From the NCBI RefSeq assembly GCF_002024505.1, contig NZ_CP019402.1, forward strand, positions 3,596,001 to 3,660,000: a stretch of DNA of 64,000 nt, in the 5' to 3' direction. Positions 8,177 to 18,905 of this stretch are shown here, in pieces. Source of the DNA: Plantibacter flavus (GTDB taxonomy: Bacteria > Actinomycetota > Actinomycetes > Actinomycetales > Microbacteriaceae). The notes beneath the pieces are model-generated. The model was not told the origin of the DNA. It saw nothing but the letters and a program-made list of their open reading frames with translations, and did not search any database. Positions within the stretch are counted from its first letter, which is position 1. Each line of letters opens with the position of its first letter. A program made the translations under genes and the position numbers.

Positions 8177-8848
8177 CTACCCGACGGCCGGCGCCAGCCG
8201 ACTGACGAACTCGTCGACGCGGAGACGGATGTCCCGGAACGCTTCGTCGAACGCCTCGTCCGTCGCAGGCGCGGCAGGGTCGGGGATCGACCAGTGCAGG
8301 TCGTCCCTCCCCTCGAGTTCCTCGTGCGCCCGGTTGCACACGGTGATGACGAAGTCGCCGTGCCGGAGGACCTCCGAGGTCGCGCGTGGGACCCTCGGAC
8401 GGATCCGGACGCCATGGCGCGCCGCGGCCCGAACCGCGCCCGGGTTGACCTCGCTCGCCGGCCGACTACCCGCCGATGCGACGGGGACGGAGCTGCGGTC
8501 CTGCCAGAGCGCCTCCGCCATCTGCGACCGCGCCGAGTTCGCCGTGCAGACGAAGACGACCCGCGCCGGGGCGCTGATCGGTTCGGGCGCGAGGCGGTCG
8601 AACGCCCCCGGGACGAGCCGCACGTAGTTGCGGCGTCCATCGGACTCCGATCGCGAGCGCGAGAGGATCCCCGCTCGCTGGAGGACGCTGAGGTGGTGGG
8701 AGACGAGGTTCGACCCGATCCCGAGAGCGAGCTGGATCTCGGTCGGTGAGAGGTCACCGAGCGCCAGGAGGTCCACGATGCGCAGCCGCGCCGGCTCCGA
8801 GAGCGCGGCGAACTTGGACGCCCTTACCGCCAGCGACTCCACCGACAC
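8177..8848 (-). CDS. ArsR-family repressor fused to a low-molecular-weight phosphatase / arsenate reductase domain
   Basis: This single 223-aa chain carries two functions. Residues about 8-85 are an ArsR winged helix (LSEPARLRIVDLLALGDLSP, then SNLVSHHLSVLQRAGIL). Residues about 97-215 are a low-molecular-weight tyrosine phosphatase / ArsC fold with the P-loop CTANSAR (C101-X5-R107) and a late acidic pair in IPDPAAP. Such fusions are known in Actinobacteria and imply that the sensor and the detoxifying enzyme are made together. I place the start at GTG 8848; the frame is open to ATG 8932, but that would put the operator pair (8856-8881) inside the gene. No arsenite pump lies in the window. 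Confidence 0.85.
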   Translation of the reverse strand: MSVESLAVRASKFAALSEPARLRIVDLLALGDLSPTEIQLALGIGSNLVSHHLSVLQRAGILSRSRSESDGRRNYVRLVPGAFDRLAPEPISAPARVVFVCTANSARSQMAEALWQDRSSVPVASAGSRPASEVNPGAVRAAARHGVRIRPRVPRATSEVLRHGDFVITVCNRAHEELEGRDDLHWSIPDPAAPATDEAFDEAFRDIRLRVDEFVSRLAPAVG

Positions 8849-8855
8849 AACCCCC

Positions 8856-8881
8856 GTTGACTCAACCGTGATTGACTCAAT
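8856..8881. promoter_or_regulatory. Paired palindromic operator of the ArsR-phosphatase gene
   Basis: Two perfect 11-bp palindromes, GTTGACTCAAC (8856-8866) and ATTGACTCAAT (8871-8881), lie 15 bp apart centre to centre, directly before the GTG start at 8848. A minus-strand -10-like TATTAT (8885-8880) touches the distal site, so a bound repressor would cover the transcription start. Autoregulation is inferred. Confidence 0.7.
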
Positions 8882-8956
8882 AATAGGCTGAGACGTCCGT
8901 GAACACCCCTTGAGCGATCCGCTCGAACTCACGGTCGTCGAGAAGAGGAGCTACTC

Positions 8957-9217
8957 ATGGGTCTCGGAACCGGAATCGCCCTGATCGTCATCGGCGCCAT
9001 CCTCGCCTTCGCCGTGAACGTCGACGTCCCCGCTGTGGACCTCACGCTCATCGGGTACATCCTCATGGCCGCCGGCGCAGTGGTGTTCCTCATCTCGCTC
9101 GTGCTCGTGCTCCGCCGTCGACAGGTCTCCTCGACCACGCGCTCCGCCGTCGACCCCGGTAGCGGCGAGCGCGTCACCCGCCGCAGCACGACCGACAACG
9201 ACGGCCCCGTCCTCTGA
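8957..9217 (+). CDS. DUF6458-type small membrane protein
   Basis: This 86-aa protein has two membrane helices (about residues 4-22 and 29-51), the first beginning MGLGTGIALIVIGAILAFAV, the opening typical of the DUF6458 family of Actinobacteria. The C-terminal tail is Arg/Ser/Thr-rich and cytoplasmic or disordered. AAGAGGAG lies just upstream of ATG 8957. It diverges from the ArsR fusion and is followed after 23 bp by a Ser/Thr kinase on the same strand. The family has no assigned function that I know of. Confidence 0.88.
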   Translation: MGLGTGIALIVIGAILAFAVNVDVPAVDLTLIGYILMAAGAVVFLISLVLVLRRRQVSSTTRSAVDPGSGERVTRRSTTDNDGPVL

Positions 9218-9240
9218 CGACCGGACCGACCGCGCCACCC

Positions 9241-10517
9241 ATGACCGACCCGGCTACCGCGCCGCCTCGCACCGGCGAGCTCCTCGACGGTCGGTACCGA
9301 CTCGAGCGACCGATCGGTGCCGGCGGGATGGCGACCGTCCATCTGGCGACCGACGAGGTGCTCGGGCGCAAGGTGGCGGTCAAGCTGTTCCGCCCGGGCA
9401 CGACCGATGCGACCGACGGCGCCAGGACCGCTTCGGAGACGCGCCTGCTGGCGTCGCTGAACCACCCCGCCCTCGTCACCCTGTTCGATGCCAGGGTCGT
9501 CGCCGGCGACGGTTCGTACCTCGTCATGGAGCACGTCGACGGTCCGACGCTGTCCCAACGCATCGCCCGGTCGCCGCTTCCGTCGTCCGAGGTCGCCGCG
9601 ATGGCCGTCGACCTCGCAGAGGCGCTCCACACCGTGCACGCGGCGCGGGTCGTCCACCGCGACATCAAGCCGTCGAACGTGTTGCTGCGACCGACGATCC
9701 TGCCCCACCAGGAGTATCGCGCGAAGCTTGCTGACTTCGGCATCGCGTACCTCATCGACAGCACCCGGATGACCGCGCCTGGCTCGTTGATGGGCACGGT
9801 CGCCTATCTCAGCCCAGAGCTGGTCCGTGGTGCGGACCCGGCGACGCCAGCCGACGTGTACGCGTTGGGACTCGTGCTCCTCGAAGCGCTGACCGGTCGC
9901 CGCGCCTACCCGCAGACCACCACGCACGATTCCCTCATGGCGCGACTGAACGCGCCGCCGACGATCCCCGGCGAGCTCGGGTACCAGTGGAAGTCGCTCC
10001 TCACCGCGATGACGGCGTCCGAACCGGCCCAGCGCCCCACCGCCCTCGAGGTGGCGGTGGCCGTCCGTGGCATGGATCCCGCGCTGGACCCGGCGGATGC
10101 GACCGTCGCGACCTCGGCACCGCTGGTGACTGCAGACCCGGAACCCACGGCTGCGACCGAACGGCTCGACTCGACGACACCGCCCGCCACCGCACCGGAG
10201 GGATCGACGGGGCTCCTGACGGCGACGACACCGCTCGCGCCGACGGCGGACACGCCCGCCGAGACCGGGCCGACCGCGGTGCTCGACGGCGCCCGCCGCT
10301 CGGAGCGACGTCTCGACGGCGGTGCACGGCGCCAGGCCGCGATGCGCCAGCCGCGGCGCCTTCGACGCTGGCTGATCCTCGCGGCCGTGCTGCTGGTGAT
10401 CACCGTCGCGGTCGTCTGGATCCTCGTGTCCCAGGCGCAGCCGCCCGCCCCGACGCTGCCCACCCTGCCCGAGCCGTTGTCGACGCATCTGGATGAACTC
10501 ATGCGGGAGGTGACGCC

Positions 10518-10521
<4 letters not shown>
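9241..10521 (+). CDS. Membrane-anchored serine/threonine protein kinase (PknB-like)
   Basis: This is a 426-aa Hanks-type kinase. The catalytic domain (about residues 17-275) has the Gly loop IGAGGMATVH, the ATP-binding Lys in VAVKLF (K48), the catalytic loop HRDIKPSNVLL (D141), the DFG motif ADFGIAY and the activation-end motif with LSPELVRG. A Thr/Ala/Pro-rich linker of about 100 residues precedes one membrane helix (about 377-396, WLILAAVLLVITVAVVWILV) and a short outer tail with no PASTA repeats. Its last four bases overlap the start of the lipoprotein gene. No Shine-Dalgarno is evident before ATG 9241. Confidence 0.93.
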
Positions 10522-11017
<496 letters not shown>

Positions 11018-11021
<4 letters not shown>

Positions 11022-11581
11022 AGCGACGAGGAAGCACCGCAGCCGGGCCCGACGACGGATCGAACGAGCCCCAGACCGACGAGACGACGAAGCGGACCCG
11101 GGCGGCGGAGGACGGCGTCTCGACCGTGCAGCACAGCATCGTCGTCGACCTGCCGATCGCGGCCGTCTACAAGCAGTGGGTCGACTTCGAGTCGTACCCG
11201 GAGTTCTTGCCGGCTGTGCGCGAGGTGAAGCTGACCGGTGAGGTCTACAGTCGCTGGACCGTCGCGATCGGCAAGCTCTCGCGTCAGTTCCTGGCCGAGA
11301 TCCTGGAGCAACTCCCGGAGGAGCGCCTGGTCTGGCGCACCATCGAGGGCGACGTCTGGTTCAGCGGCGACGCCGCGTTCGAGGCGATCGACAAGCAGCA
11401 GACCCGCGTGGACGTCACGGTGCACTGGAAGCCGGTCAACGCGATGGAACGCACCGCGGCCGCGCTCGGCCTCGCCGGACGGGTCGTGCGTGGGACCCTC
11501 CAGGCGTTCAAGACCTACATCGAGTCCACCGGAGGGCCCTCGGGCCACTCCCGCGTCAAGGTCGTCTCTCCGAGCGGGTAG
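11018..11581 (+). CDS. SRPBCC-family (polyketide cyclase/START-like) protein
   Basis: This 187-aa cytoplasmic protein begins with a disordered, charged stretch of about 36 residues, then an SRPBCC domain (about 37-170: QHSIVVDLPIAAVYKQWVDF, YPEFLPAVREVKLTG, VWRTIEGD, TRVDVTVHW). This fold forms a hydrophobic pocket used for lipids or aromatic ligands; the pattern 'VYxxWxxFexYPeFlp' is that of the cyclase_polyket subgroup. Its ATG overlaps the lipoprotein stop (ATGA at 11018-11021), making the last gene of a kinase, lipoprotein and SRPBCC operon. The ligand is unknown. Confidence 0.88.
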
Positions 11582-11604
11582 ATGACGGCCGCGAGCGTGA
11601 CCGA

Positions 11605-12399
11605 TCAGCTCATGAACGGCCGCAGGTCCGGATAGCCGGTGGTCTGCCAGGCCCCGTCCACGACGAGGTTGTCGCCCGAGATGTACGAGGCGTCGTCGCT
11701 CGCGAGGAACAGTGCGGCAGCGGCGATCTCCTCGGGGGCGGCGGCACGACGGAGCGGGATGCGCTCGTCGTACGCGGCCTGCACACCGGGGATGTCGGTC
11801 AGCGACTTCGTCAACGGCGTCGCGACGAGGCCCGGTGACACCGCGTTCACGCGGATCCCGTGCTCGCCGAGTTCGAGTGCCGCCTGCTTCGTGAGCATGA
11901 CCGCGCCGGCCTTCGCCGCCGTGTATCCGACGCCGAAGTGCATCGGAACGAGCGAGTTGAGGGAGGCGATGTTGACGATCGCGCCGGCCTTGCCCTCGGC
12001 GAGGAACTGGCGTGCGGCGAGACGCGTGCCGTTGAAGGCGCTGTAGAGGTTCAGCCGGACCGTGAAGTCCCAGTCCTCGAAGGAGATGTCGGTGATCGTC
12101 CCGGCACGTGATCCACCGGCGACGTTGAAGAGCGCGTCGAGCGTGCCGAAACGTTCGACGGTCTCGGCGACCAGCGCGGAGAAGTCCGCCTCGTCGGTGA
12201 CGTCGGTGCGCCGACCCCACACACGATCGCCGAAGGTCTCGGCGGCGCTCGCGATCAGCTCGGCGTTGATGTCCGCGACGACCACCGAGGCGCCCTCCAC
12301 GATCAGCCGCTGGGTGATCGTCGCCCCGATGCCGGACACGCCCCCGGTGACGATCGCGACCTTGCCGGCGAACCGGCCCTGGATTGATGCATTCGACAT
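11605..12399 (-). CDS. Short-chain dehydrogenase/reductase
   Basis: This is a 264-aa classical SDR. It has the nucleotide-binding TGGVSGIGATIT (about residues 19-30), the structural NVAGG, an active-site Ser in NIASLNS and the catalytic pair YTAAKAG (Tyr and Lys, about 160-164), followed by NAVSPG. The C terminus SGDNLVVDGAWQTTGYP is typical of NAD(P)-dependent alcohol/keto reductases. ATG at 12399 is preceded by CGGAG and a readable promoter at 12442-12470. It is convergent with the SRPBCC gene, 23 bp away. The substrate cannot be told. Confidence 0.93.
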   Translation of the reverse strand: MSNASIQGRFAGKVAIVTGGVSGIGATITQRLIVEGASVVVADINAELIASAAETFGDRVWGRRTDVTDEADFSALVAETVERFGTLDALFNVAGGSRAGTITDISFEDWDFTVRLNLYSAFNGTRLAARQFLAEGKAGAIVNIASLNSLVPMHFGVGYTAAKAGAVMLTKQAALELGEHGIRVNAVSPGLVATPLTKSLTDIPGVQAAYDERIPLRRAAAPEEIAAAALFLASDDASYISGDNLVVDGAWQTTGYPDLRPFMS

Positions 12400-12441
12400 G
12401 ATGCCACTCCGTTCTGCTCACCGGCTCTGGCGAGCATCTCC

Positions 12442-12470
12442 AGCATACGCATCTATAAGTCACATGTCAG
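12442..12470 (-). promoter_or_regulatory. Sigma-70-type promoter for the SDR gene
   Basis: On the minus strand CTGACA (12470-12465) and TATGCT (12447-12442) are separated by 17 bp, good matches to -35 and -10 boxes. They lie about 43 bp upstream of ATG 12399. This short stretch is clearly more AT-rich than its surroundings. Confidence 0.65.
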
Positions 12471-12498
12471 ATAGTTCCAGATGGCCCTCAGCATGACG

Positions 12499-12535
12499 AC
12501 GCCGGCCCCGGGACGAAGCGTCCCGGGGCCGGCGT
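12499..12535. terminator. Terminator hairpin after the efflux-pump gene
   Basis: A perfect 17-bp stem, ACGCCGGCCCCGGGACG (12499-12515) with its reverse complement at 12519-12535, has a three-base AAG loop. It follows the stop of the minus-strand MFS gene at 12552. There is no T-run, as usual in such GC-rich genomes. Confidence 0.85.
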
Positions 12536-12551
12536 CAGGTGGCGCTGAGGC

Positions 12552-14940
<2,389 letters not shown>

Positions 14941-14956
<16 letters not shown>

Positions 14957-14998
14957 CACGAAGTGCAGTATTGCACTCTCCGAGCCGGGGTGCAACTT
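14941..14998. promoter_or_regulatory. Operator cluster between two divergent TetR genes
   Basis: AGTGCAGTATTGCACT (14962-14977) is a 16-bp near-palindrome. It is flanked by AAGTTGCAC (14941-14949) and its exact reverse complement GTGCAACTT (14990-14998). All three share TTGCAC/GTGCAA half-sites, so one regulator, most likely the TetR starting at 14956, could bind cooperatively and affect both directions. Confidence 0.65.
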
Positions 14999-15039
14999 GC
15001 GGCACGAGCCGCCCAGGCGGGCCTCACTAGAGTGAACGC

Positions 15040-15630
15040 ATGGACCCTCGTCAGGCACGAACCCGCAGTGCCCTCCGCGACGCGATCCACACCCTTGCGG
15101 CGGCGAAGCGCATCGATCAGGTGACCGTGGCGGAGGTGTCCCGGGTGGCGGGGATCACCCGCGACACCTTCTACCGTCACGCCGCGACGCCCGTCCACCT
15201 GCTCGCCGACGTGCTCGGCGAGGAACTGGATGAGACGCTCCGCGCGCACGCCGATCTTCCGGCGCACAGCGACTCGACGCTGAGCGTCTTCGACGAGTCC
15301 GAGCGCGACCTCCTGCGTCACGTCGCCGAGCACGCGACGATCTACCGCAACGCCATGCACCCCCGGCTCATCGGACCCCTGCGCGATGCTCTCACCGAAC
15401 GGATCGAGCAGGCGCTCGCGCACCACCTCGACCGACACCCGCACATCGCGCCACCCCGCGAGGACGGCATCACGCCCGAGCGACACGTTCGGATGCTGGT
15501 GGCCTACGCCGGTGCCGGCACGGTCGCAGCGATCGAGGAGTGGCTGCGATCCGGAGACCTCGACGACATCGACGCGGCGGCCCGCACGGTCATCGCCGCC
15601 TCCCCCGCCTGGTGGCTCGGCCGCTCCTGA
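15040..15630 (+). CDS. TetR-family regulator (divergent)
   Basis: This 196-aa protein has a TetR-type HTH in its first 55 residues (ALRDAIHTLAAAKRIDQVTV, SRVAGITRDTFYRH) and a helical C-terminal domain ending PAWWLGRS. The HTH carries the 'DTFYRHAATP' form seen in TetR proteins that respond to unknown ligands. It diverges from the TetR/efflux operon, sharing its 83-bp promoter region, but has no co-transcribed target. A palindromic repeat (15660-15768) starts 30 bp after its stop. Confidence 0.88.
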   Translation: MDPRQARTRSALRDAIHTLAAAKRIDQVTVAEVSRVAGITRDTFYRHAATPVHLLADVLGEELDETLRAHADLPAHSDSTLSVFDESERDLLRHVAEHATIYRNAMHPRLIGPLRDALTERIEQALAHHLDRHPHIAPPREDGITPERHVRMLVAYAGAGTVAAIEEWLRSGDLDDIDAAARTVIAASPAWWLGRS

Positions 15631-15659
15631 CCGCGGCGCCTCGGCCTGGGCCCCACGCC

Positions 15660-15768
15660 AGCGCGGTGCGCTGACGCGAGCGCGGGTCACCGACGTGGGC
15701 GCGCCCCTCCGGAGACCCGCGCTCACGTCCCCCGGGGTGCGCTCACGTCAGCGCACCGCGCTGACGCG
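15660..15768. repeat. Large palindromic intergenic repeat, copy A
   Basis: The terminal arms AGCGCGGTGCGCTGACG (15660-15676) and CGTCAGCGCACCGCGCT (15746-15762) are perfect reverse complements. The core GCGCGCCCCTCCGGAGACC (around 15700-15718) is shared with the other copies. It lies between the stop at 15630 and the start at 15858; the rest of that 227-bp gap shows only a short AT-rich stretch before 15858. Confidence 0.88.
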
Positions 15769-15857
15769 AAGGCCTCATTCGCGACATATGTCGGTTTAGG
15801 CATATCTGCTCTGTGGATAGCCCGAGGGGCCTCCTCGACCGGCCGTAGCGTCGAGGA

Positions 15858-16427
15858 ATGTCAACGACCTCCCTGCCTCGAACCACCTCCGCTCTCGCTC
15901 TCACGATGGGACTCCTCGCCCTCACCGCGTGCACTGAAGCCGAGCCGGCTCCCCCTCCGAGGAGCACTCCACCGGTCTTCGAGAACGAGGAACAGGCCCT
16001 GGCCGCGGTGACGGAGACGTATCAGGAGTTCATGCGGATCTCGAACACGATCCTCATCGAAGGGGGCGTCGAGGTTGAGCGAATCGACGTCATCGTCGGA
16101 GACGAGTTGGCTGAGTTCGAGCACGGCAGCCTCATCGAACTCGCTACTGCGGGAAAGACTCTTGTGGGTGCACCGACACTCGTCTCGACCCGCATCTCGG
16201 AGTGGTACTCCTCCCCAGACTCCCTCGGTGTCGTTGCGAAGGCGAAGTCTTGCATTGATCTCAGCTCAGTCGATGTCCTTGACGCTGCGGGCAACTCGAC
16301 GGTGAGACCAGACCGCCCGCGGACCCGCACATGGGCTTACGACGTAGGTGTCGGTGGCGCGGGGCAGGCGGGCTTCGTCCTTCTCGACCACGACGTAGAC
16401 GCCGAAGGAGAGTCATGCGAAATCTGA
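15858..16427 (+). CDS. Exported lipoprotein of unknown function
   Basis: This 189-aa protein has a signal peptide with lipobox LTAC (Cys near residue 25). The mature part (AVTETYQEFMRISNTILIEG, ...AELATAGKTLVGAPTLVSTRI type phrasing) looks like the small alpha+beta lipoproteins of Microbacteriaceae that have no assigned role. Base composition is visibly less GC-rich than its neighbours. The next gene starts 13 bp before its stop (16415), so the two exported proteins are made together. Confidence 0.82.
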   Translation: MSTTSLPRTTSALALTMGLLALTACTEAEPAPPPRSTPPVFENEEQALAAVTETYQEFMRISNTILIEGGVEVERIDVIVGDELAEFEHGSLIELATAGKTLVGAPTLVSTRISEWYSSPDSLGVVAKAKSCIDLSSVDVLDAAGNSTVRPDRPRTRTWAYDVGVGGAGQAGFVLLDHDVDAEGESCEI

Positions 16428-17257
16428 GATGCGCGTTGGCGACCGCGACGGCCCTACTCGTCGCGATCACGCTCGCACCCGCAAGCGCCGCGTTCGCCAC
16501 CTCATGCGGTTCGGAGGGCCAGTTGGAAGGCGCTTGTGTCGGCAATGGGTCTATCGACATCGGTGGCAGCGTCGAACGCCCTGGCACCGGCGGTGGCTCC
16601 GGCGGCGGGACGGGCGGAGGGGGCGGCGGCGGTTCGGCCGAGTTGCCACCCGGGGTGACCGACGGGCCCAACGGTGAGCGGACGGTCTGCAGCCTCATGC
16701 GGCCGGACGAGTGCTACACCTTCACGCCCGGCGACCTCGGCACCGACCTCGGAGCAGCACCCGCCGCGCAGCCCGTCACGATCCGCGACGTCGCCAGCTT
16801 CGCCCCCGCCGCACCGACCGTCGCCACCGAACCCGCCACCTGGGGTGTCCGTGGGCTCCACACGAACGTCATCGCAGGTGCTTCCGGACACACCCGCACC
16901 GGCACGCTCCTCGGTCAGGTCGCGGAGGTGCACTTCATCCCCGTCGGTTTCACCTTCGACTACGGCGACGGCGACACGACCACCACCCGGACCGGTGGAT
17001 CCTCGTGGGCTGCTCTCGGGCTCGCGGAGTTCTCCAAGACCCCCACCAGTCACCGCTACACGACGGTCGGAACCAAGACCATCACCGTCGAGGTCGAGTA
17101 CGCCGCCGAGTACCGCATCGGCGACAGCGGCTGGCTCCCCGTCATCGGGACCCTGCCGATCCCGACCGAAGAACCCCACACGGTCCAGATCGTCCGCAAC
17201 TCCACCATCGGCGTCGACAAACCCTGCCGACCCGGCACACCCGCCATCGGCTGCTGA
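16415..17257 (+). CDS. Secreted protein with a Gly-rich linker and PKD-like domain
   Basis: This 280-aa secreted protein of unknown role starts at ATG 16415 after GAAGGAGAG. The signal peptide (MRNLRCALATATALL... to about ASAAFA, residue 28) is followed by a Gly-rich stretch (about 55-75) and a C-terminal domain containing FDYGDGDTTTT and a late SHRYTTVGTKTITVEVEY (about 210-230). This is the pattern of PKD-type beta-sandwiches, where 'YGDG' and 'H.Y...G.yTV' recur. Two Cys pairs suggest disulfides. It overlaps the lipoprotein gene by 13 bp. The same lipoprotein/PKD pairing is frequent in this bacterial family, in my recollection. Confidence 0.82.
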   Translation: MRNLRCALATATALLVAITLAPASAAFATSCGSEGQLEGACVGNGSIDIGGSVERPGTGGGSGGGTGGGGGGGSAELPPGVTDGPNGERTVCSLMRPDECYTFTPGDLGTDLGAAPAAQPVTIRDVASFAPAAPTVATEPATWGVRGLHTNVIAGASGHTRTGTLLGQVAEVHFIPVGFTFDYGDGDTTTTRTGGSSWAALGLAEFSKTPTSHRYTTVGTKTITVEVEYAAEYRIGDSGWLPVIGTLPIPTEEPHTVQIVRNSTIGVDKPCRPGTPAIGC

Positions 17258-17283
17258 CCTCACACCCGCACCGGAGGAGATCG

Positions 17284-18738
17284 TCAGGAGCTCGTGAAGA
17301 CCGCAAGCCGCGCAAGCTGCGGCTGGGCTCGCGATGCGGTGATCGTCACACGCAGCTCGGTCGTCTCGACGGTTTCGAACCGGAGGATCCGCTGAGCACC
17401 CACCGTCGCTGCCGAAGCGAGCACCCGCGGCACACCGGCGGCGTCCACCACCGAGACCTCGACCCCCTCGATCACTTGACCGTGCGCGATCGCCTCGCGC
17501 ACGCTCACTCCGGACACCAGCTGGGGTCGATCCCAGCGGAGCCGCAGGGTCGGCAGCGGATCGTCGTCGGCCGGACGCCACGTCACCGGGTCCGACTGTG
17601 ACCCGGTCCCCGTGATCGACGCGGCCGGCACGGGCGCGCTCGACATCGTGAGCAGGGCTGAGCCGGCGACATCGAGCCGTTCCAGGTCGTCGATGAGTCG
17701 GCCGAGACCGGCAAGGCTCTCGAGGTCGGGATCCGCGATCAAGCCCTCCCTGGTGGGCGGCAGGTTGAGCAGGAACGTCGCGTTCCCCCCGACACTGCGC
17801 TCGTAGATGTCGAAGAGTTCCTCGGCCGAGCGGACCACCCCGTCCTCGGAGGGGTGATGGAACCACCCCGGACGGATCGAGGTGTTGACCTCCGCCGGGT
17901 ACCAGACGAGCGGCTCCCTGGTCGCGAGGATCGCAGCGCGGCTACCGAGGTCGTCCTCGTCGGACTGGACGGCCCGGGAGAACAGCCCGTCGTCGACCTG
18001 CTGCGAGCGGTCCGCGGTGCGCTCGGCATCTCGCAGCGACGCAGGGACCACACTCCACTCGTCAGCCCGCGTGGACCCGGCCTCGTTCCCGCACCAGCGC
18101 ACGTCCGGCCCGCACACGCTGATCGCCGCGTTCGGCTGCAGCTCGCGCACGACCGCGTAGTAGCGGTCCCAGTCGTACAGCTGCTTCCTGCCGTTCGGCC
18201 CTTCACCGTTCGCGCCGTCGAACCAGACCGAGAACAGCTCGCCGTATCCGGTGAGGAGCTCGGTCAGCTGCGCGACGAAGAAGTCGTCGTACGCGTCACC
18301 CGAGCCGTAGCTCGGCTCGGCGCGGTCCCACGGCGACAGATAGACGCCGAACGCCAGCCCCGCCGCGCGACACGCTTCCGCGACCTCTGCGACGAGGTCG
18401 CCTCCACCGTCCCGCCACGGACTCGACGCCACCGAGTGGTCGCTGACGGCCGTCGGCCACAGCGCGAAGCCGTCGTGATGCTTGCAGGTGAGGATGAGCC
18501 CGCGCATGCCGGCGCTCTTCGCCGCCGCGACCCACTGCGCCGCATCGACGCCAGCCGGGTCGAACACGGCGGGCGACTCGGTGCCGTCGCCCCACTCCCG
18601 ATCGGTCATGGTGTTGACCCCGAAGTGGATGAAGCCGTAGAACTCCATCCGCTGCCACGCGAGCTGCCGGGGCGACGGCACGACGGCGACCGCTTCCGCC
18701 AACCGCGCAGCGACCGTCTCCGCCGAGCCGCCGCTCAT
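17284..18738 (-). CDS. Alpha-L-fucosidase, GH29
   Basis: This 484-aa cytoplasmic glycosidase (no signal peptide) removes alpha-linked L-fucose from glycans. The GH29 barrel (about residues 25-340) shows FIHFGVNT, CKHHDGFALW, YLSPWDR and the nucleophile region VWFDGANG (Asp, near 200); the GH29 acid/base residue is not certain by eye. The C-terminal about 130 residues form a beta-rich, lectin-like domain (VTWRPADDDPLPTLRLRWDRPQ). ATG 18738 overlaps the stop of the small membrane gene upstream (ATGA). It is the last gene of the binding-protein/permease operon, so imported fucosylated oligosaccharides are its probable substrate. Confidence 0.93.
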   Translation of the reverse strand: MSGGSAETVAARLAEAVAVVPSPRQLAWQRMEFYGFIHFGVNTMTDREWGDGTESPAVFDPAGVDAAQWVAAAKSAGMRGLILTCKHHDGFALWPTAVSDHSVASSPWRDGGGDLVAEVAEACRAAGLAFGVYLSPWDRAEPSYGSGDAYDDFFVAQLTELLTGYGELFSVWFDGANGEGPNGRKQLYDWDRYYAVVRELQPNAAISVCGPDVRWCGNEAGSTRADEWSVVPASLRDAERTADRSQQVDDGLFSRAVQSDEDDLGSRAAILATREPLVWYPAEVNTSIRPGWFHHPSEDGVVRSAEELFDIYERSVGGNATFLLNLPPTREGLIADPDLESLAGLGRLIDDLERLDVAGSALLTMSSAPVPAASITGTGSQSDPVTWRPADDDPLPTLRLRWDRPQLVSGVSVREAIAHGQVIEGVEVSVVDAAGVPRVLASAATVGAQRILRFETVETTELRVTITASRAQPQLARLAVFTSS

Positions 18739-18905
18739 CGGAACTTCCGGTTGTAGAGGGCGAGCAGCGTGATCAACCCGGCGAGTCCGAGGAGCATCAC
18801 CCCGAGGTTCAGCCACCCGACGGACTGGTTGGCGATGATCACCGCTGCGACGCAGATCACGAAGACGACCGCCGCGACGACGGCTCCCACACGTTCCTTG
18901 GTCAT
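18735..18905 (-). CDS. 56-residue two-helix membrane protein
   Basis: Translation from ATG 18905 gives MTKERVGAVVAAVVFVICVA, continuing with a second hydrophobic stretch and ending LYNRKFR, 56 aa in all. Two membrane helices (about residues 6-25 and 31-50) are joined by the short turn NQSVG. It is coupled on both sides by four-base overlaps: its start with the permease stop (18902-18905) and its stop with the fucosidase start (18735-18738). That position makes it a real gene rather than noise. It resembles no named transporter subunit known to me; a small accessory protein of the importer is one possibility. Confidence 0.8.
   Translation of the reverse strand: MTKERVGAVVAAVVFVICVAAVIIANQSVGWLNLGVMLLGLAGLITLLALYNRKFR

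Noticed and set aside
8849..8932. ATG 8932 as the start of the ArsR-phosphatase gene.
   Set aside because: It would put both operator palindromes and the -10-like box inside the coding region; the extra 28 residues have no ArsR similarity.
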